The notes under the pieces are model-generated. The model was not told where the DNA came from, ran no database searches, and saw only the letters and a list, made by a program, of their open reading frames with translations. A program made the position numbers and the translations under genes. This document shows, in pieces, positions 11,441 to 23,254 of a stretch of DNA of 64,000 nucleotides. This stretch comes from Cryptomeria japonica (taxonomy: Eukaryota > Streptophyta > Pinopsida > Cupressales > Cupressaceae): NCBI RefSeq assembly GCF_030272615.1, contig NC_081408.1:763048673-763112672 (forward strand), written 5' to 3'. Within the stretch, counting starts at the first letter, position 1. Every line of letters starts with the position of its first letter.

Positions 11441-12420
11441 ATGAAGCAAACCTTGTTCCCTTGGAGGAGCCTTTGAATAGTGAAGCCTATACAAATGCTA
11501 GAATCTGTTTGGTGGATGGAATGAGACATGAGAATGTATGTTTTGCCTTAATTCCTAAGAAGACTGAGAACTCGGAACATGAAGAAGAACAATTGGAAGA
11601 GATAAAAGAGTTGCTGATAGAGTATGAAGACATCATTTCAAATAATGTGCCTGATGGATTACCACCGGTAAGAAGTATCAGTCATTGTATGGACTTGATT
11701 CTCAGAGCTAGTTTGCCTAACAAAGTTGCACACCGACAAAGAATGAAGAGTTGAATAGACAAGTGCAAGAGTTTCTAAAGAAAGGTTTGATCAGAGAAAT
11801 TTTGAGCCCTTGTGCAGTACCAATAGGATTAGCACCTAAGAAGAATGGAGAATGGAGAATGTGTACTGATTCCAAAGCAATAAACAAGATCATAGTGAAA
11901 TACCAGTTTCCTTTGCCTAGGATGGATTCCATAATGGACTGTTTAAGTGGAGCCAAATAATTTACAAAGATAGATTTGAAGAGTGGATATCATCAGATCA
12001 GGATCAGAGAAGGAGATGAGTGGAAGAAAACATTCAAGACAAATGAAGGATTGTATGAGTGGTTGGTGATGCCTTTTGGGTTAAATAATGCACCGAGTAC
12101 TTTCATGAGGCTGATGAACGAGGTATTGAAGAAATTATTGGGTAAGTTTGTTATTGTATATTTGGATGACATTCTAATTTTCAGTAAGACAAAAGAGGAG
12201 CATTTGTTGCATTTGAGACAAGTTTTGTGAGGTTGAGAGAAGAAAAGTTGTTGATAAATCTTAAGAAGTGTACTTTCATGAAGGAAGAGTTAGTCTATTT
12301 GGGATTTGTAATATCTGAGGATGGTTTGAAGATGGACCCTGAGAAAGTAAAATCAATTATTGAATGGCCTACACCGGAAATCATTGGAGAGGTAAAGATC
12401 ATTTCATGGATTGGCTAGTT
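11419..12420 (+). pseudogene. Chromovirus reverse transcriptase (broken)
   Basis: RNA-dependent DNA polymerase domain. Recognisable blocks in order: [65 protein letters not shown] (11960-12005); [18 protein letters not shown]; and the catalytic [12 protein letters not shown] with YLDD at 12159-12170. These are followed by KKCTFMKEELVYLGFVIS. Frameshifts near 11735 and 12228 and a TAA at 11958 break it. The catalytic Asp pair is intact, so decay is by truncating lesions rather than loss of the motif. Confidence 0.92.
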
Positions 12421-13049
12421 TCTACCAGAAGTTTATCAGAAATTTCAGTTCAGTTTGTAACCCTATGATTGATACAATGAGAGGAGATATGAAGGAGTTC
12501 ACGTAGCCTTCTAGAGAAAACAAAAGTTTTGAACTGTTGAAGCGGAAAGTGACTGAGTAGCCTGTGTTAGCTTTACCAGATTTCAACAAAGTATTTCAAG
12601 TGGATTGTGATGCAAGTGGAATAGCAATAGGAGCACTCTTGAGTTAGGAAGGGAGAGTAGTAGTTTATTTTAGTGATAAATTGAATGATGTTTGGAGGAG
12701 ATATTCAGTGTATGATCAGGAATTTTATGCCATAGTTCAATCCTTGAAGAAGTGGAGACATTACCTGTTGCCTAAGGAGTTTGTGTTGTATACGAATCAT
12801 CAATCTTTGCAGTATTTGAACAGTCAGAGTAAGTTGAATCAGAGACATATGAGATGGGTAGAATTTTTGCAGAGTTACACCTTTATGTTGAAACATGAAA
12901 GTGGGAAATCTAACAAATTTTTTGATGCATTGAGTAGAAGAAGGAATTTGTTGATAGAGATGAGAGTGACAATATTAGGATTTGAGGAGTTGAAGACCTT
13001 GTATGATGATGACCTGGATTTTGTAGAACCTTGGAGAGCATGTAGATAA
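12421..13049 (+). pseudogene. Chromovirus RNase H (broken)
   Basis: It follows the RT connection region (FYQKFIRNFSSVCNPMIDTM). The gypsy RNase H shows FQVDCDASGIAIGALL with the first catalytic Asp, YDQEFYAIVQSLKKWRHYL with the catalytic Glu, and FVLYTNHQSLQYL where T-D-H is usual, so the central Asp has become Asn. SGKSNKFFDALSRR closes the domain. In-frame TAG stops occur at about 12509 (from TGG), 12558 and 12645 (from CAG). Confidence 0.88.
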
Positions 13050-13369
13050 CCGGTTATGATAGACATAAGCAAGTGGTTGGATTACTTCATTCATGATTGG
13101 ATATTATTCAGAGGAGTTCAGTTGTGCATACGTAAGAGTTCTACAAGGGAGAATCTGATAAAGGAGAAACATAGTGGAGGATTAGCCGGACACTTTGGTG
13201 TTGATAAAATAGTAGCAGTGGTGAGTGAGCATTACTTTTGGCCCTAGATTCATAAGGATGTTAGGAAATTTGTGCAAAGTTATAGAGTTTGTCAAGTTGC
13301 AAAAGGGAGTAGTTAGAATGTGGGATTGTATAAACCTTTGACAATACTGGTAAGACCTTGGGAGGATAT
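13050..13369 (+). pseudogene. Chromovirus integrase, N-terminal part
   Basis: It contains the H2C2 zinc-binding module: GGLAGHFGVDKIVAVVSEHY, then FVQSYRVCQVAKG. The two His are present, but the first of the two Cys is Tyr. A stop (TAG at 13245) replaces the codon after YFWP. The frame is cut at 13369 by the nested element and resumes at 25135; the shared 5 bp GATAT is the target duplication. Confidence 0.88.
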
Positions 13370-14211
13370 TGTAGACACCTAAAATTGTCATGTCTAATTA
13401 AATAAATATCTTTATTTATTTAATTATTTTAAGCCTAATTCTTCTATTAATTAAATAAATCTTTATTTATTTAATTAATTCATTTATCCTCTTCTAGCCT
13501 TATTTCTCATTTAGATAAATATATTTATTTATTTAAATTATCCTTTTCCTAAATTAAATAAATATCTTATTTATTTAATTATCCCACTTCTTCTATTAAT
13601 TATATAAATCTTTATTTATTTAATTAATTCATTAACCTTTTCTACCCATGACACATGTCATTCATCTCTTAATTCATACACTACCTACCCCTTTCATTAT
13701 TTTATTATTTCTTTTACCTACCCTCTAATCATAGCCGACCTCCTTTTACACCTCTCAATCTTATCCCTCCATTTCTTATAGTGTCTTCTATATAAGGAGA
13801 TGTTTCCTTCATTATCAACCCTAATCAATCATTCTAATCAATCTATGCATCTTAATCAATTGATTACACTCACTATGCATTCAACCCCCTTGTTGACTAC
13901 TTGACTACACTACGCTTTTGAACATAGGTGATCCTACTTGCAACCACATTCCATTCTTTGTTGAGCTCTTGTGCACATAAAATCTGAGAGCAAATATATC
14001 AAGCAAGATCAATGGAGATAGGAAGAATGGAGATCCAAACCCTATTGGACATGTGATGGTATAATCTTTGTGATTTCATTTGATTTGCATTGTCTTAGGT
14101 AATCTTCATATGTTATGGTGGATCTTTGTTGTTGTTAGGCTAGGGTTTTGTGGTTGAATTCATTTAGCCTTTCAATATCATTATTATTGTTATCCATTTT
14201 CACCATAAAAA
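13370..14211 (+). mobile_element. 5' LTR of nested Tat-type element
   Basis: 842 bp starting TGTAGACACCTAAAATTGTC. U3 is full of ATTTATTTAATTA-type repeats. A TATA box (TATATAAG) lies at about 13790-13797 and would drive the genomic transcript. The last bases read ATAAAAA where the 3' LTR has ATAAACA, so the terminal CA has mutated. Confidence 0.95.
13789..13798 (+). promoter_or_regulatory. TATA box of the nested LTR
   Basis: CTATATAAGG in the U3/R area, about 420 bp into the LTR. The identical site in the 3' LTR is at about 24706-24715. Confidence 0.75.
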
Positions 14212-14212
14212 T

Positions 14213-14237
14213 TTTGGCACACCCCATGGGACATGGA
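14213..14237 (+). other. Primer binding site region of nested element
   Basis: TTTGGCACACCCCATGGGAC follows the LTR. A nearly identical string on the minus strand (TTGGCACACTCGATGGGACC) sits at 48435-48454 next to another Tat-type gag. The complementary tRNA cannot be named with certainty from sequence alone. Confidence 0.6.
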
Positions 14238-14349
14238 TTTTTGTTAGATCTGTGTTTTTTGCAGATTTTTCTAACCCTATATTGTTGTTTTGTAAAACAA
14301 TTTGGAGAATAACCTTGTGCAGCTAGGGTTTTGGACACAAAATCAAGAT

Positions 14350-15200
14350 CTTGGAGAGATTCGATCATATCTCACAAACACCTAAGAAATTTTGCACCAA
14401 TTTTTTTTTTGCAGGTTGAAGAAAGTATCAGGAGCTCTCAATCCAAAATTCAGAATTTTTGGAGCATATTTTCATTTTCTATGAATTTTTTATGATTTTT
14501 CATAAAAAAATAATTTTGAGAGCAAATGAGAGATTTTTTTGGATTTTCTTATATTTTTGGAAATATCTCATAATTATACATAGGATCTATTCTAAGTTAT
14601 TTTAATTTTGATGCAAAATATTTCCCTAAAAATCGGATCTTTAAAAATTAGGGTTTTTACTTATTTTGATCAAATTTCACAAACGGCTTTGAATTTTGAC
14701 ATAAATTTTTTATGCAAGTCAAGAAAAGTATTAGAAGGATTCAATAAAAATTTTAGATTTTTTGGATCATTTTGTCAATTTATATGAATTTTTTATGATT
14801 TTTCATAAAAAAATTAATTTTGAGAGAAAATTAGCGAATTTTTTAGATTTTCTTACATTTTTGGAAATATCTCAGAATTATACACAGGATATATTCTTTG
14901 TGATTTTAAATTTGATGAAAAATCATTCCTCAAAAATCAGATCTTTGAAAATTAGGATTTTGCATTATTTTACTCATATTTCACAAACTGCTTGGATTTG
15001 TTGCAGAAATGTATTTATGCAAGTTTGGAAGACCATCAGGACTCTCCAATAAAAATTTCAAATTTTTTGGATTGATTTTGCATTTTATATGAATTTTTTA
15101 TGATTTTTCATAAAAAATTAATTTTTGGAGAAAATTAGCAATTTTTTTGGATTTTCTTACATTTCTGGAAATCTCTTGAAATTTTACAGGTGGTCTTTTT
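14350..15200 (+). repeat. Three tandem copies of a 300-bp unit in the 5' UTR
   Basis: Units begin near 14436, 14745 and 15045. Each carries TATGAATTTTTTATGATTTT, TTCATAAAAAA, a GGATTTTCTTA.ATTT.TGGAAAT segment and, in the first two, a TTTCACAAAC.GCTT end. The third unit is truncated. All are AT-rich and non-coding. Confidence 0.85.
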
Positions 15201-16732
15201 TTATGATGAATCAGATCTTTGAATTGGTCAACAAAACGCATTGTTGAAGGCCCCTATTTCACAAAGGGGTGATCATTTGAAACAATCCAAACTACTAATA
15301 AATCTTTGTTGCAGGTCCTTGGCAAGGGTTTTTGGATTTTTATTGTGTGCCTTATTTTCATAGACTAGCAAACATTTCAATTGGTGCACTAAAATTGAAT
15401 CATTGTCTTTTGTGTCTTGAGCAATAGGCTCTTTTTGTTTAATCTTTAGAGGGCCTGTCTTCCCGTGTGGTCATTAGGACTACTAGTGAGAAGAGAACGA
15501 CCCAAGTGGTAGTAAAAGAAAAGCCATCTTCTTCCAAACCACTATAAATAACTGCATTCATGGTGAAAACTATGAATAACGTGTGCTGATTAGTTCATAC
15601 CGACACTATGTCTCCCCATAAACCCATTTGATCAAATTTATTTGATCAGTTGTAGGGCGTAACCCCTACTGGCTGGGACCCTTCTGTATTTACAGAGCTG
15701 AAAGTGCCGCATGTATGGCCACATGAGCAGATGCCCTTACTAGCACCTTTTTGTTTTAGAAGCCCAAATCCTTCTAGTTGTTGGGGCAGGAGGTCGGACC
15801 TCTGGTAGCGGCCCACACACATACGGTTCTTAGTAGAGATACAAAGTTTGCCACGGGGAGTTTTCGTGGGGACTGATGCTTGGCTGACCCGAGAAGTGAG
15901 TGCCGAGGGTGGAGTCAGTGAGGTTAAGCATCTAAGTATCCGCTCTGAATAGCGTAGCCTCGGGGGTAAAACCCCATGTGGGATCAACAACTATTGTCTT
16001 GGCCAGCCATAAGAATTGTGCTTGACTTATTTTAAACATTCAAACATTCAAGACCAAACAACAAAACATTGTGTCTTTTGTATCTTCAAGTGTATGCAAA
16101 ACATTTTTTACATCAAACAACACACTTTTCTTGGAGTCATTTTGAGTCTAAACACTTGCAAACATTGAGTCCTCATCAACATTGTGTCCTCTTGTCACGA
16201 AAAACAGTTAAACATTCAGATTTGGTCACAACCAACAACTTCACAAATTGGAAAAATTTTATAGTCCAGCAAACAAGAGCAATCAGTTTTGGAATTCTTG
16301 AGCTTCCTAGGTTGTTTCTCTAGGTTTTCATCTAGCATTCAACTTGTCTTTGTGTCTCACAAAGTCCATCATTGCTTTACATCTTGCATTAAATTTACAT
16401 TTGTCTAAACTTGAGTCAAAAGGTCACTTGCTTGTCCTCATCATACTTTGTCAACACACTACATACAACAACATTTTGCTAAGTGGTCCCTCATCAAGGT
16501 CTATCACCTTTGGGTCTCATTTGGTCTTACTTAGAGTCAAGGTCAACTTACCTCATCAAGAGAAACTATCCTCTCTTTGGAAGTCACACCTACTCTACTA
16601 CATACATACTTGGTCTTACACTTTGGACATTGCAAGTACAGTTCAGATTCATTTACATTCCATCCAACTCTTGGTCTTCCATACTTTTTCCATTTTCATC
16701 TAGTCTCACACATCTCGATCAATACCTAGTTC
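15201..16732 (+). other. Remaining 5' UTR of nested element
   Basis: Non-coding leader. 15420-15990 is less AT-rich than its surroundings. 16040-16730 is enriched in TCA/ACATT-type text, with no stable reading frame that matches a known protein. Confidence 0.6.
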
Positions 16733-18863
16733 ATGGTTGAAACTCGTTCCCAAAAATTCAGGAGAGAAACTAAAGAGGCTCAAGAGTCCGCAAACATGAG
16801 TTCTTATGAGTATGACAATGATATCTTTTTCAATTCTGATCATACTACATTACTTGGCATGGATTCCTATAGAAACATTCCAAATGTTGAAAACATGGAC
16901 ACTACAAACAACAATGATACACAATGATGATATGGACAACTTTTCAGTACATTCAGCAGATGTGGAAGAATCCATTATGGATCCTCGTTTCAATCAATTG
17001 GTTGAGGAAATAATGAGGAGGGATAGACAATACTTCTTACAAATGATGGCACAAAGTGGAGCCAAGATACCTCATGATTTTGACATGTCTCAAATAATGG
17101 AAAATTGACCTTTGCAACAAACTCACTCCAACATGGATCAAAGGAGGCCTAATAGTGGAGGCAATAGAGGACCACATCTTGTGCCTGAATCACCATCATC
17201 TTTGTTTCAAAAACCAGAGGTCCCACATACACATGGTCAAGCATATGATACTCACCTTTGCAGACCATTATGGAAGTCTTATGTAGAGAAATATGCTCAA
17301 TCACATATCAATGCTAAGGATCAACCACCAAAGCAATTGGATATTCAAAGGCATGCTCAAAATTTGGACACAAGGAAACCCCGTGTCAAATTTGGGGGTA
17401 ACACATTAGAACATGACATGCCTGTAGAGTATGGTATACATGGACAAAATAGATATTTCGTTCCTCAACATGAATCTATACCAAGTGGTCCATATATGCA
17501 GCATCACTATAGACCTCCTCCATATGAACATGTGTATGATCAATATCATCCATATATGCAACATGCTCCTCCTCCAATTGGTGCCTCAAGCATGGGGTAT
17601 GGTCCAAGGAGTCGATCTCCACCTAAGAACAATTTGGAGCAACAAATCAGGGATTTACAAAAGAAAATGGAGGACATAAATACACCGAAGCCAACATACA
17701 CAATGAGAGACATATGTCCTTATCCATTTGACAGGAGCATTCCAATGCCTTCATTTTCTACACACTTTGTGACACCTAAGTTTGATAAGTACAAAGGCAA
17801 AGGGGATCCTAAGGCACACATAAGACAATTTTTCACAGCTTACATTGAGGTAGCAGTAGAAGAGACATATTTGATGAGATTATTCCCACAAAGCTTAGGT
17901 GATCAAGCTATGGAATGGTTCTCCCAACTTCCACTTGGAATTAAGTCATGGGGTGACTTAGCAGAGGCATTTATTCAACATTTCTCCTACAACATAGAGA
18001 CAGACATATCAGTCACTACTTTGTGCAACACCAAGCAAAAAGATGGAGAGTCTTTTTCATCATTTTTACAAAGATGGAGAAATCTAGCTAGCAAATGCTC
18101 TTGTGAAATTCCACAAAAACAAATGGTAGAAATGTTCACCCAAAATGTTAACAAAGAGATTGGTTATGACTTAAGGAAAGCTTGTTTGTCCACCTTCAAG
18201 GACGTCATTGAAAAAGGCTTAGCAACAGAGAAGGTCCTAATTGAACAAGGAGTCATTAAGATATTCAAGGAAAACAAAGATGACTTTAAAGGAAAAGACA
18301 AGCCAAGATTTTGGAATAAAAACAAGAACACAGTCAATGATGGTGTTGTTGATGCCAATACAGTGCGACCCAAATTCATTTTTTCTGGATCAAATCAGGT
18401 GAATACTCAAACAACTTCTAAATCACAAAGGAAGTACACTCCATTGGGAGAACCACTTGAGTCAGTTTTCAAAAAGCTAGTGGCAAACAAGGTAATCACT
18501 ATTCTAGATTTTCCTCCATATGAACCAAAGGTTAAACCAAATTGGTGGAATGATGATGAATATTGTGAATTTCATAAGAGCAAGGGTCATAAGATAGGAA
18601 ATTGCCATCGACTGAAAAACATCATACAAGATCTCATTGATAGGGGTGACATTGAGATTGAAGGGCACTCATCCAATCAAGAACACGAGATGTTTAAGGA
18701 ACCATTCCCAAAACATGACAAAGGAAAAGCTAAAGTCATAGATGATCAAACCAACTATACCAGAGCATCCTACAACTATGATTCAACTATCAATCATATC
18801 TCGATGGACAATTACGTCTCTACCATTATCATCAAGGACAAAAACCCTGAGAATTATACCTAG
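16733..18863 (+). pseudogene. Nested element Gag (nearly intact)
   Basis: The ATG at 16733 gives MVETRSQKFRRET, a typical plant gypsy Gag start. A small duplication near 16920 shifts the frame, and a TGA at 17106 interrupts it. From 17112 a 583-codon frame is open to a TAG at 18861. It holds a Pro/His/Gln-rich N-terminal region, the retrotransposon Gag domain (DPKAHIRQFFTAYIEVA, MEWFSQLPLGIKSWGDL and FLQRWRNLASKC, about 17800-18110) and a zinc-knuckle-like motif CEFHKSKGHKIGNC at 18564-18605. The protein packages the genomic RNA. With only three lesions it is recent, and frame usage agrees with the downstream protease. Confidence 0.92.
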
Positions 18864-20006
18864 AGACCCAAGATTGTCTTAAAAGGCGTTGGATCTTCTT
18901 CCGAACCTACCTCTGAATGTCATGTTACAACCCATCGAGGTAAATTCACTTTGCAAGGTGCTCCAGCTAAAAACACCGCTTCCTCATCAACCAAACCTGA
19001 GTATGACCTTGTAGAACAGTTAGGGAAGACACCCGCACTTATTTCAATTCTTGATCTCTTACGCATATCCCCCGCACATAAAGCTATTCTTGACAAAATC
19101 TTGAGAGACACTGTCATTCCTACTGATCTGAACGTGGACCAGTTTCAAGCCATGGTGGGATACCTTTCCATTCCACACTCCCTTACATTCACAGAAGCCG
19201 ATGATGCCTCTGTGAGCCAGCCACATAATGCACCTTTACACATCGAAGCCTTCATACACAAACATCGAATAAAACGAGTCCTGATAGATGGAGGAGCAGG
19301 TCTAAACATTTGTACATTGAGCACTATTAAACAATTGGGATATTCTGATAAAGCTGTGAATTCTACAAACAAAATTACTATCAAAGCATATGATGATGAA
19401 GAGCGTTCATCCAAGGGTACAATCACCTTACCTCTCAGAGTTGGGCCAGTTACAAAGGATGTGGTTTGTCAAGTACTTGATCTTGATCTCACATACAATA
19501 TATTACTAGGACGTCCTTGGATTCATGAAATGAGGGCAATACCATCAACATATCATCAATGTATCAAGTTCCCACACAGTGGAGTTGAAGTGACCATCAA
19601 AGGCGATCCAAATCCATTCATATATTGCAACAATCTGTGACCTAGATCAGAAATAACAATTCCAGTTAATAGAGAAGCTATTCCTTCATCAGCATATGTG
19701 GATCTAGAACCATTGAAAGCTTCTACATCAAAACAAGCAGAGATCAAAGAAAAGTTCAATATTAAAGACATGGGATGTGGTGAGTATATCTTTCATGTTG
19801 ATCAACTCCCACTATCTCCTAAGGTATTCAATAGACATGAACAATCTATAAACAATTTGAAAGGAATTGGGTGTGAACCACCTAGTGTTGTGGCTACTAA
19901 GTCTGAATGCAAATCTCCTCTAGTGGTGCAAGCATATCTTGATATCAATAGTCCTAAGAGTGGTTCCAGCGAAGAATCTATTGAGCGTATTGCCAACCCT
20001 CTTTAG
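18864..20006 (+). pseudogene. Nested element retropepsin region
   Basis: In the same frame as Gag after a single stop (18861). The protease core reads VLIDGGAGLNICTLSTIKQLG, with the active-site Asp codon at 19287 and the D-G-G form common in Tat/Athila relatives. It ends with LDLTYNILLGRPWIHEM at about 19482-19532. A TGA at 19638 separates a further 120-codon stretch to 20006, which would normally lead to reverse transcriptase. No RT motif follows, so the pol frame is cut short. Confidence 0.9.
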
Positions 20007-20567
20007 AACTCACATAGCTTTACCATATCATCCACTCATTCCATTTCCACTCCACTTCCAGACTTGGATCAACAAGAATCACAAAAGCCCTTAGTCATTG
20101 GGGATCAAGAATCAAGCTTTGAAAAGAAAAATATAAAAGTCAAAAATAAAGAAAAGTCCTTTAGTCCAAATCAAAATCAAAAGCTATTGGACTCTACAAA
20201 AATCAAAGTCAAGGATAAAAATTCTATGAAAGAAAAAGAGCAAGAGTTGATCACCCCTAATATCAAAATAACTGGGGGCAAAAGTTCTAAATTTTCAAGT
20301 CAAAATGCATACTTGTTGATCCTAAGTCTCCATCATGCTATCCTACTTTCACTTCTTTTCACAATCATAAGCCTTCATAACTCATCCACTGGTTCCGCAC
20401 ATCCTTTCCCTTCCGGCGATACATCATGGACCTTTAATGGAGCTTCCTCAAGGGACTTTGTTATCAGGGATGCCCAAACTTCTTTAGGTGACACGCATAT
20501 GGGAAAATGTAGTCCACACACTAGTAATTCTATCTCAATTCCTTTATCAAGGAAGATAGTCACTTGA
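20007..20567 (+). pseudogene. Unassigned pol-proximal frame at the deletion junction
   Basis: An open frame (from 20064, in phase with gag-protease) rich in Lys/Glu/Ser, then a hydrophobic LLILSLHHAILLSLLFTIISL segment and a WTFNGASSRDF stretch. No conserved RT, RNase H or integrase catalytic motif is visible. WTFNGAS could be a decayed RNase H start (compare W..DGA), but this is weak. The stretch sits where about 3 kb of pol should be, so one or more deletion points must lie in or beside it. Confidence 0.45.
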
Positions 20568-20831
20568 GCTACATATCATTCAATCAAGGAACGATGCAGC
20601 TACAATCATAAAGTGAAGCCTCGCACATTTGAGGTAGGTGATTTAGTTCTCAAAGAAAATCCTAAAAATCGGCAAGACAGAGAAAAGAAGGGCAAGTTTG
20701 AACCAAACTGGCTTGGTCCTTACATCATTACAACAACCTATGGATCTGGGGCATATCAGCTCTCAACTACAGAAGGTGAACCTTTGGAGGATCCTATCAA
20801 CAACATGCACCTTCGCAGGTTTTACACATAG
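20568..20831 (+). pseudogene. Integrase C-terminal end of nested element
   Basis: Read from about 20572, the frame gives a segment resembling CSYNHKVKPRTFEVGDLVLK, then GKFEPNWLGPYIITTTYGSGAYQL and a final HLRRFYT stop at 20829. This is the GPY/F-type end of gypsy integrase, which binds DNA non-specifically. The catalytic D-D-E core is absent. Its survival at the expected distance before the 3' region indicates an internal deletion rather than capture. Confidence 0.88.
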
Positions 20832-22473
20832 CTCTTCAGAGTGTCCTAATTCAAAAATACAAAAAAATAAAAAATTTCAAAAATACAAAAAAATAAAAAA
20901 ATTCAAAAATACAAAAAAAATTATAAAACAAAAAAAAAAAATCGTTACTTGGTGAAAACCTGGCAAACAGGCGCCTTGTGACACACACACAAAAAAAAAA
21001 ACATTGAAAAATCGAAAAAAAGTAAAGAGAAATAATTTTGTCCAACGGTGAAAACCACTTCGGCGGTGCCCTGGGCAAGTACCATGGTGAAAACTAGGTC
21101 ACCAGCGCCATGCGTAGAGACATTGCTCCTCCCTCCTTCAGGATTCACTTTCATCCTTCACTTTGCACACACTCACGACCAATTCATCCATAATAAACTT
21201 ACACATTCCCATCATGGCTTGTTATTGATCTACCCAAGATTGGTTCACCATTCATAATAAACCTCCCTTTTCACCTCCCTTTCCATCCATAATAAATCCG
21301 ATCCTATCTATGGCTAAGGCAAATCCTACGTCTAGTGATGGGTGTGGAACTAAGAACATCACATGTTTCGAGGAGTACAGTTTCTTCCAGCTTCCTTCAG
21401 TCTATCTGCACACAATCAGCAATAAAGCAACATTTGCATCACAGATCCGCAATAAAGTTTCATGTTCTCCGCAATAATGTATCAATTTCATGGATTCAGT
21501 CAGTTTCAGATGAGACACAGCAGCAACAATGGGCTTCAACAAATCAAATCTTTCAACAGACTCAGACAACATTATGGTTCAGTGCTATCTATCCATTTTG
21601 TGAAAGTAAAGATTGTGACCACAATCAAATAAGACTTATACAAGTGACAAGAGACACTAAACTTGAGGACTACAGTGGATGTTGGTGTCGAGTCTTGGTT
21701 TTCTTTTGATTTTATCTTTTGGTGACATGTCTTTTAGCTTTTCCAGGATGTCTTTGACTAGAGATTCTATCTCCAGGATGTCTTTGACTAGAAAGGTGAG
21801 GATGGGGTATCGTCACCTTTTTTTTTTTCTTTGTTGTCTGTGGATTGTCTCTTAGTAATGCTATGACTTGTCCAAGGATATGAGGACACTGTGAGTCTAG
21901 TATGAACTGGGGCATTCCTTGTTTGTGACTGCCTTATCTCCATGCAAACAAGTACAATGACTTTCTGGGTCGAACATATGCCTCGATTGTCATAACCTAC
22001 TTGCCATAATAAAGCTCAATGATGATAACGCACAAGAAGCTCTTTCACTTTCATATCTTCTATCTTTCATCCGTTTTCTTGATTGACTTCCATCATCCTT
22101 CTCGAGTCCGCGTAGCCTGCTATCACATGACTGAGTATAATGACACACCAAAAACATTTACATTTCATGTAGTTGCACCTGCATTACCACATATCTCATT
22201 TCATACATACATATAGATATCACAATTGCATCACATCCTGCACACAATACATGTTAGAACATTTTATATTCTCATCATGTAAATAGTTATTTGCATTGTC
22301 ATATCCATCCGCATTTCATACATTCACATTTGCAGTAGCATAACATATAAAAACATAAAAGAAAAAAATATTGTATTTCATCATATACATATTTGCATCC
22401 ATATCATAAGCATCACATTAGAACATCTCATCACATAGGTACACATGCATATAGCTGCCGCAAAGATGAATCA

Positions 22474-22552
<79 letters not shown>

Positions 22553-22657
22553 GTCATGATACAATGATGTCAAAATCATATGGCTACAATCACCAGAAGG
22601 TGTCTACATCATCATACAAAAATGGTACAATACTGATACATAGGGAGCCCTCTACAG
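20832..22657 (+). other. 3' non-coding region of nested element, first part
   Basis: It opens with A-rich AAAAATACAAAAAAATAAAAA repeats (20855-20940). Several GGTGAAAAC motifs around 20951, 21047 and 21087 follow. At 21747-21801 there is a short tandem repeat of CCAGGATGTCTTTGACTAGA. A (TA)n microsatellite lies at 22478-22548. No credible gene is seen. Confidence 0.7.
22478..22548. repeat. (TA)n microsatellite
   Basis: About 70 bp of pure TA dinucleotides within the 3' region of the nested element. Confidence 0.97.
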
Positions 22658-23215
22658 CTATGATGAATTCCCTACCTCAGAGTTGGCTGGCCTCGACGGA
22701 GTTTGAGCCCTAGAAGGACCCGCCCCAAGATCATCTCTCCTGGCCCCTGTGTCCTCTGCAGCCACCCCTCGTGTCGCCCTATCCGGACAGAGGAACCCAC
22801 TGATAACTCCTGCCAACACTGTTGGTAGTGCTAATCCTATCCATGTCATGGTATCCCATGCCACATGTCCCACCCTCATCTCCAGTCTCGGATCCTAGAA
22901 AACTCGTCTAAGGGCATCCCTGTCTCTGTCTCGATCGTACGGAATCAGCTCCCCATCGATCGGTATCTGCAGAATCCTATATACATCCTTCAGGGTGACT
23001 GTCATCTCCCCCATCGGCAAATGAAAAGTGCAAGTCTCAAAGTGCCACCTCTCCGCCAGTGCAATCAACAATCCCATGTTCACCCGAAACTCAGGCACAT
23101 ACAGAATATTTCTCAATCCCATAGCCTCAATCACAGCTCGGTCCTCGGTTGTCAACTTAGGTCACAACCTCTAAGTCGGTGGGAATCTCTCCCGTGACTC
23201 CAGCATAGGCAAATA
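22658..23215 (-). pseudogene. Antisense plant-mobile-domain-like ORF
   Basis: On the minus strand, opposite to gag, one frame runs from about 23215 to 22658. It reads LREYLPMLESRERFPPT, then AVIEAMGLRNILYVPEFRVN, and then LIALAERWHFETCTFHLPMG followed by EMTVTLKDVYRILQIPIDGE. The E-R-W..ET.TFHLP.GE.T.TL.D pattern is that of the plant mobile domain (PMD, aminotransferase-like) family. Three stops (two within 23160-23180, one at 22892) are each explained by one C-to-T change in CAG or CGA. The tail (to 22658) is Ala/Arg/Pro-rich. Extra antisense ORFs 3' of pol are known in some Tat-lineage elements. The function of PMD here is unknown. Confidence 0.72.
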
Positions 23216-23254
23216 CTCCCGCAGTCACACAAATCAATCATCTCAATCCTAGTG

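Noticed and set aside
15646-15990. 114-codon minus-strand ORF in the nested element leader
   Set aside because: No domain, lies in conserved 5' UTR-type sequence, and antisense to the element.
22393-22713. Plus-strand ORF with long Ile-Tyr repeat
   Set aside because: Created by the (TA)n microsatellite; no protein signal outside it.
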